Shown in pieces: positions 14,233-17,519 of a stretch of 17,519 bases of DNA (positions within the stretch are counted from its first letter, which is position 1; the number at the start of each line of letters is the position of its first letter). The position numbers and the translations under genes are program-made. This DNA is from Thiobacillus sp. (GTDB lineage: Bacteria > Pseudomonadota > Gammaproteobacteria > Burkholderiales > Thiobacillaceae). Below the pieces are notes generated by a model. That model did no database searches. It had not been told where the DNA came from and saw only the letters and a program-made list of their open reading frames with translations. The stretch spans positions 1-17,519 of the forward strand of contig JADMKH010000302.1 of NCBI GenBank assembly GCA_018780025.1, in the 5' to 3' direction.

Positions 14233-15534
14233 TCAGGGTGCAAACAGCCGCTGCAAAAAGCCCATGCCGCAATCCCGGATGGGTCGACCTGATTCGCAGG
14301 CACCGATCTCGCCCGTGACGCGCGTTTGATACGTGTAATCAAGATCAGCATCCGGATAACCCGCGGGGATGCTGGATGTAGCGGACAGGAAAGGGTGCGG
14401 TGCCAGATCAAGCTCTTCAAGAGAAGCGAACGGTTTGCGCAGGTCGCGCGCCGCGCTGTCGTATGGACCCGTCAGGTTGCCGACCCAACCCGGCGATGAT
14501 AATGGGCGGGCCGCGAAGATGACGTTAGCCGTCACCCCCTGAGGATAGGCGTGTCCGGCTTCGGGATTGCGCAGCACGATCCCCTCATCCCGGGCCACCA
14601 CGGTGTTATGGAAAATATCCACATGCCGGAGGACATCATTATGCGGTTGCACTCGCACAGCCGATCCACGCGGGTTGATCAACACGTTGTTATAGAGGGC
14701 GATATTCCCCTCGCCCTGAAACAGGGCTTCACTCGGGTTTTGCCAAAACAGGTTGGCATAGATGAGGTAACGGTCCCTGCTTCCCCCTTCGGTAAGCGGA
14801 AAATGCCCCACCAGCACATTGGGCCTGGAGTCGGGCCCGGGAAGGGCATTTTCCTTGGAAAAAAAGTTATGCCGAATCAAGGTGTCGTGCCGGATCCCCG
14901 ATTCCGGCATGTCCGCTGGCCGCGCTTTTTGATGCTTGATTTGCAGGTTGTAACCCAGGGTGTCCGACACTTGGTTGCCTTCAATCACCCCGGCCACGAA
15001 AGGATCCGTTCCATCCGCGTCACCAAAATACATGCCGGTTCCTACTCGCTGGATGCGATTGTTTCTTACCATCCAGCCCAGCGCCGGACACTTGGTCGAG
15101 ATGCCCACATTCTGCTGCGAAGCTGCATGGTCGTGAATGAAGATGCGCTCCAGGGTAATGAAATCGGCAAAACGGCTCTGGCCTTCAGCCTTGATTGCAT
15201 CCACGGGCACGTTGCGGCCATCCAGTTCCAGATAGCGCAATACCAGATAACGCACATTGATCAGACTGACCGTATTGGCCCCCGGCCGCGCGATGAACCG
15301 CGGCAAGGGTGCTGAAGGGTCAAGCGCTTCGATGATGATGGGTTGACCGGAACGGCCTGACAATTCATGCAAGGGCAAACCCTGACGATAGTCGCCGGAC
15401 TTGAGCAGCAATCGATCGCCCGGTTGCAGCCGACGCAGCTGTTCGCGGTAATCACCAGGACCCGCGCGGTAGTCTGTTGCTGACGCCATGCCGGACAGCA
15501 GGCAGAGCATAGCCGCGCAAGTCCAGCCCCGCAT
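14233..15534 (-). CDS. Secreted right-handed parallel beta-helix protein, possibly polysaccharide-active
   Basis: A 433-residue protein with a signal peptide (hydrophobic 5-16, likely cut after ASA at 17-19). The mature N-terminus YRAGPGDYREQLRRLQPGD and LKSGDYRQGLPLHELSGRSG resemble the start of pectate-lyase-like and PL6-type beta-helix proteins. Repeated strand-turn units follow, with Asn ladders such as VRNNRIQRV, IRHNFFSK, IYANLFWQN, ALYNNVLINP and IFHNTVV. These proteins typically bind or cleave acidic polysaccharides in the periplasm or outside. The exact lyase family and catalytic residues cannot be assigned by eye. Its ATG directly follows the aroK stop (TGAATG) with no good Shine-Dalgarno, so translation is probably coupled to aroK. 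The nearby polysaccharide-polymerase-like gene suggests a role in exopolysaccharide trimming or export; that is inference. Confidence 0.82.
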   Translation of the reverse strand: MRGWTCAAMLCLLSGMASATDYRAGPGDYREQLRRLQPGDRLLLKSGDYRQGLPLHELSGRSGQPIIIEALDPSAPLPRFIARPGANTVSLINVRYLVLRYLELDGRNVPVDAIKAEGQSRFADFITLERIFIHDHAASQQNVGISTKCPALGWMVRNNRIQRVGTGMYFGDADGTDPFVAGVIEGNQVSDTLGYNLQIKHQKARPADMPESGIRHDTLIRHNFFSKENALPGPDSRPNVLVGHFPLTEGGSRDRYLIYANLFWQNPSEALFQGEGNIALYNNVLINPRGSAVRVQPHNDVLRHVDIFHNTVVARDEGIVLRNPEAGHAYPQGVTANVIFAARPLSSPGWVGNLTGPYDSAARDLRKPFASLEELDLAPHPFLSATSSIPAGYPDADLDYTYQTRVTGEIGACESGRPIRDCGMGFLQRLFAP

Positions 15535-16086
15535 TCAGGCCACCGTATCGGGCGGCGGCAAACTACTCCGCAACAAATCCAGTTTGCCCAGTAAAACGCG
15601 CGTCATCCCCGCAACGCCTTGCCGCCCGGTATCCACCACGATATCGGCCACTTCCCGGTACAGCGGGTCGCGCTGCCGATACAACTCGCGCAGCCTGGCC
15701 AGCGGATCCTCGGTTTGCAGCAACGGGCGATTCCGGTCATGCCGAGTACGCTCATATAAATGCTCTGGCGTGCCGCGCAAGTAAACCACCACCCCGTTTT
15801 TGCGCAAGTTGTCGCGCGTAATGGCCGACAGCACTGCGCCGCCCCCCGTGGCCAGCACAATGCCGGTCATGGCCGTCAGTTCGGCAATCACCCCTTCCTC
15901 GCGTTTGCGGAAACCCGCCTCGCCCTCGATTTCGAAAATAACCGGAATCTTGACGCCGGTGCGCGCCTCGATTTCATGATCCGAATCATGGAAGGCGCAA
16001 CCATAATGCCTGGCCAGCAGTCGCCCCACCGTAGTCTTTCCCGCCCCCATTAAACCGACGAGGTATAAGTTGTCTCGCTTGCTCAT
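15535..16086 (-). CDS. aroK: Shikimate kinase
   Basis: A 183-residue cytoplasmic kinase that phosphorylates shikimate at the 3-hydroxyl, the fifth step of chorismate synthesis. Motifs seen: P-loop GLMGAGKTT (11-19), the shikimate-binding DSD (34-36) and FRKREE with Arg60, the glycine triplet GGG (81-83), the lid RHDRNRPLL (115-123) and RQRDPLY (137-143). Length is normal for AroK. It lies downstream of pilQ, the standard betaproteobacterial and gammaproteobacterial neighbour, but a strong terminator separates them, so it may have its own promoter or depend on read-through. Its usual follower aroB is absent; the secreted beta-helix gene starts right at its stop codon. The start at 16086 fits family length, although the Shine-Dalgarno is weak. 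Confidence 0.96.
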   Translation of the reverse strand: MSKRDNLYLVGLMGAGKTTVGRLLARHYGCAFHDSDHEIEARTGVKIPVIFEIEGEAGFRKREEGVIAELTAMTGIVLATGGGAVLSAITRDNLRKNGVVVYLRGTPEHLYERTRHDRNRPLLQTEDPLARLRELYRQRDPLYREVADIVVDTGRQGVAGMTRVLLGKLDLLRSSLPPPDTVA

Positions 16087-16146
16087 AGGCTGATTCTAAT
16101 GGACGTCAGGGCATAGAGGCTTGTTGCCTCGAAGAAAATCAGGACG

Positions 16147-16174
16147 AAAAAAAGCGCGGGGCCAGCCCGCGCTT
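16147..16174 (-). terminator. Rho-independent terminator after pilQ
   Basis: On the minus strand AAGCGCGGG and CCCGCGCTT form a nine-base perfect GC-rich stem with a five-base loop (CTGGC), followed by a run of Ts (plus-strand As at 16147-16153). It lies 17 bases after the pilQ stop and about 60 bases before aroK. It should end most pilQ transcripts. Confidence 0.88.
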
Positions 16175-16190
16175 GAATAAACGACAGCGA

Positions 16191-17519
16191 TCAGCGAAGC
16201 GACAAGCGATCGTCGATGATGCGCGGCGTGATGAAAATAATCAGCTCAGTTTTGCTGTTTTCCTTGCTTGTGGTCTTGAACAGATTCCCGAACACCGGAA
16301 TATCGCCCAGCAGAGGCACCTTGCTGACAGTTGAGCTCTCGCTGCCATCAAAGATGCCGCCCAACACCAGGGTTTCGCCATTATTCACGCGCACCTGAGT
16401 CTTGATCCGCTTGGTGTCGATTGCGGGATTGTCGCCAATGTTGGCGATGTCACGCACCGCATCTTTCTGCACCTCGACCGTCAAAATGATCGCGTCGTTA
16501 TTGAGAATCTGCGGATCGACCAGCAAACACAGGAAGGCGTCCTTGAACGTCACCGTGCTGACTCCGCCAAATTGCGCGGGTGGCGTAATGTAAGGAATCT
16601 GCGTGCCGTTGAGAATCACCGCCGGCTTCTGGTTGGTCGTCATCACGCGCGGATTGGAAATCACCTTGCCCTTGTTGTCGGCCTCAAGCGCACGCAATTC
16701 CAGGCTCAAAAGGTTGCCGTTGGCAATATTCAACAAGGATAGCGCCAGATTGCCCGCACCCGAGACAGCTGGCAGAGCCTGGCCCAAACCATCGGCGGCA
16801 CCCTGAACTTGGTCACCAAAAAGATTGCGCGTTTTAGCAGTACTGAATCCCAAACGCGCCCCCAGATCACGACTCCAACCATCGGTTGCCACCACCACCC
16901 GCGCTTCAATCATGACCTGACGCGCCGGCACGTCCAGCCGCGCAAGCAGTTCGCGCACTTCCTGAATCTTGCGCGACGTATCGGTGATGATGAGCGTGTT
17001 GGTTTTCAGCTCATAAGTCGCGCGACCGCGCTTGGTCAGGACTTTCTGGTCGTTCTCGCCCTTGCCTTGCTGCGAGGCCTGCGCCGCGGCCGCGCCGCCC
17101 AGACCCTGCGCCTGCGCCGAGCAGTTCACCGAATTGTTGCCCGCGGAGGCGAGGAAGGCGCCTGAGGCAAAACCATACAGCATGGTTTGCGCTTCATCCG
17201 CACGCATGTAATTCATCTGGATGTATTCGGTAGTCAGGGGTTCCAGATCGGCCACGGCCGACTTGGCTTCGAACTCCAGTTTCTCCCTGGTCATCAGTTC
17301 GTCCTTCGGCGCGATCCAGATCACGTTGCCGTTCTGGCGCTTGTCCAGGCCCTTGCTCTGCATGATGAGGTCGAGCGCCTGATCCCACGGCACGTCCTTC
17401 AAGCGCAATGTCAGATTGCCATTTACGGTATCGCTGGCAAGGATGTTGAGGCCGGTGAAGTCGGCGATGACCTGCAGCACCGAGCGCACTTCGACGTTCT
17501 GAAAGTTGAGCGAGAGCTT
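16191..17519 (-). CDS. pilQ: Type IV pilus secretin PilQ, C-terminal part
   Basis: The last 442 residues of PilQ; the 5' part lies beyond the right edge. PilQ forms the outer-membrane ring through which type IV pili extend and retract. The visible part begins with a secretin/TonB short N-terminal region (LNFQNVEVRSVLQVIADFTG and following), then an N1-type domain (EPLTTEYIQMNYMRADEAQ to TNTLIITDTSRKIQEVRELL) interrupted by a low-complexity Ala/Gln/Gly loop. The secretin core follows, with RQVMIEARVV, VISNPRVMTTNQKPAVILNG, LVLGGIFDG and the signature VPLLGDIPVFGNLFKTTS, ending LIIFITPRII. Full-length PilQ is about 700 residues, so roughly 60% is here. The gene belongs at the end of the pilMNOPQ operon, consistent with the terminator just after it. 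The reading frame is open to the window edge. Confidence 0.96.
   Translation of the reverse strand, partial: KLSLNFQNVEVRSVLQVIADFTGLNILASDTVNGNLTLRLKDVPWDQALDLIMQSKGLDKRQNGNVIWIAPKDELMTREKLEFEAKSAVADLEPLTTEYIQMNYMRADEAQTMLYGFASGAFLASAGNNSVNCSAQAQGLGGAAAAQASQQGKGENDQKVLTKRGRATYELKTNTLIITDTSRKIQEVRELLARLDVPARQVMIEARVVVATDGWSRDLGARLGFSTAKTRNLFGDQVQGAADGLGQALPAVSGAGNLALSLLNIANGNLLSLELRALEADNKGKVISNPRVMTTNQKPAVILNGTQIPYITPPAQFGGVSTVTFKDAFLCLLVDPQILNNDAIILTVEVQKDAVRDIANIGDNPAIDTKRIKTQVRVNNGETLVLGGIFDGSESSTVSKVPLLGDIPVFGNLFKTTSKENSKTELIIFITPRIIDDRLSLR

Noticed and set aside
14130..14420. A minus-strand 96-codon open frame across the end of the beta-helix gene
   Set aside because: It overlaps the well-supported beta-helix frame and has no recognisable features or ribosome binding site.

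Overview
The window looks like a piece of a betaproteobacterial chromosome with moderately high GC. It probably comes from the Thiobacillus-like, sulfur-oxidising side of the class. Reasons: the ubiE-ubiJ-ubiB cluster, the pilQ-aroK pair, a 3' gene end resembling the large FAD/Fe-S oxidoreductases of this group, and a two-domain APS kinase whose ATP-sulfurylase half has lost its catalytic motifs, an architecture known from Thiobacillus denitrificans. The genus assignment is inference; no rRNA or tRNA gene is visible.

Layout. 1-676 (+): the end of a Fe-S/FAD oxidoreductase gene overlapping a HIT-family gene. 633-2720 (-): phoB-phoR, whose last bases run antisense into the HIT gene. A three-repeat Pho box lies at 2755-2783 between phoB and the divergent ubiquinone cluster. 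2859-5706 (+): ubiE, ubiJ and ubiB, tightly overlapped, followed by a sodium/solute symporter gene (5719-7145) carrying an apparent one-base deletion. 7164-9764 (-): a DHH-family phosphoesterase gene three bases upstream of a degenerate-sulfurylase/APS-kinase gene. 10030-13419 (+): a gene of about 3.4 kb for a very large membrane protein that joins three VanZ-like segments to an O-antigen polymerase/ligase-like half with an inserted jelly-roll-like module. 13420-13574 holds hairpins and a nested palindrome. 13575-17519 (-): a small secreted four-cysteine protein, a secreted parallel beta-helix protein, aroK, a strong terminator and the 3' part of pilQ.

How the genes fit together. PhoB/PhoR is the phosphate-starvation switch and probably regulates itself. 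UbiE, UbiJ and UbiB serve ubiquinone synthesis. The DHH and APS-kinase pair could make PAPS and recycle its product pAp (inference). The giant polymerase-like protein and the beta-helix protein suggest surface polysaccharide synthesis and processing, near but not proven linked to the PAPS genes. PilQ is the type IV pilus secretin and AroK the shikimate kinase; aroB, the usual next gene, is replaced by the beta-helix gene. No stretch longer than 300 bases lacks a gene. No CRISPR array, transposase gene or replication origin was seen.
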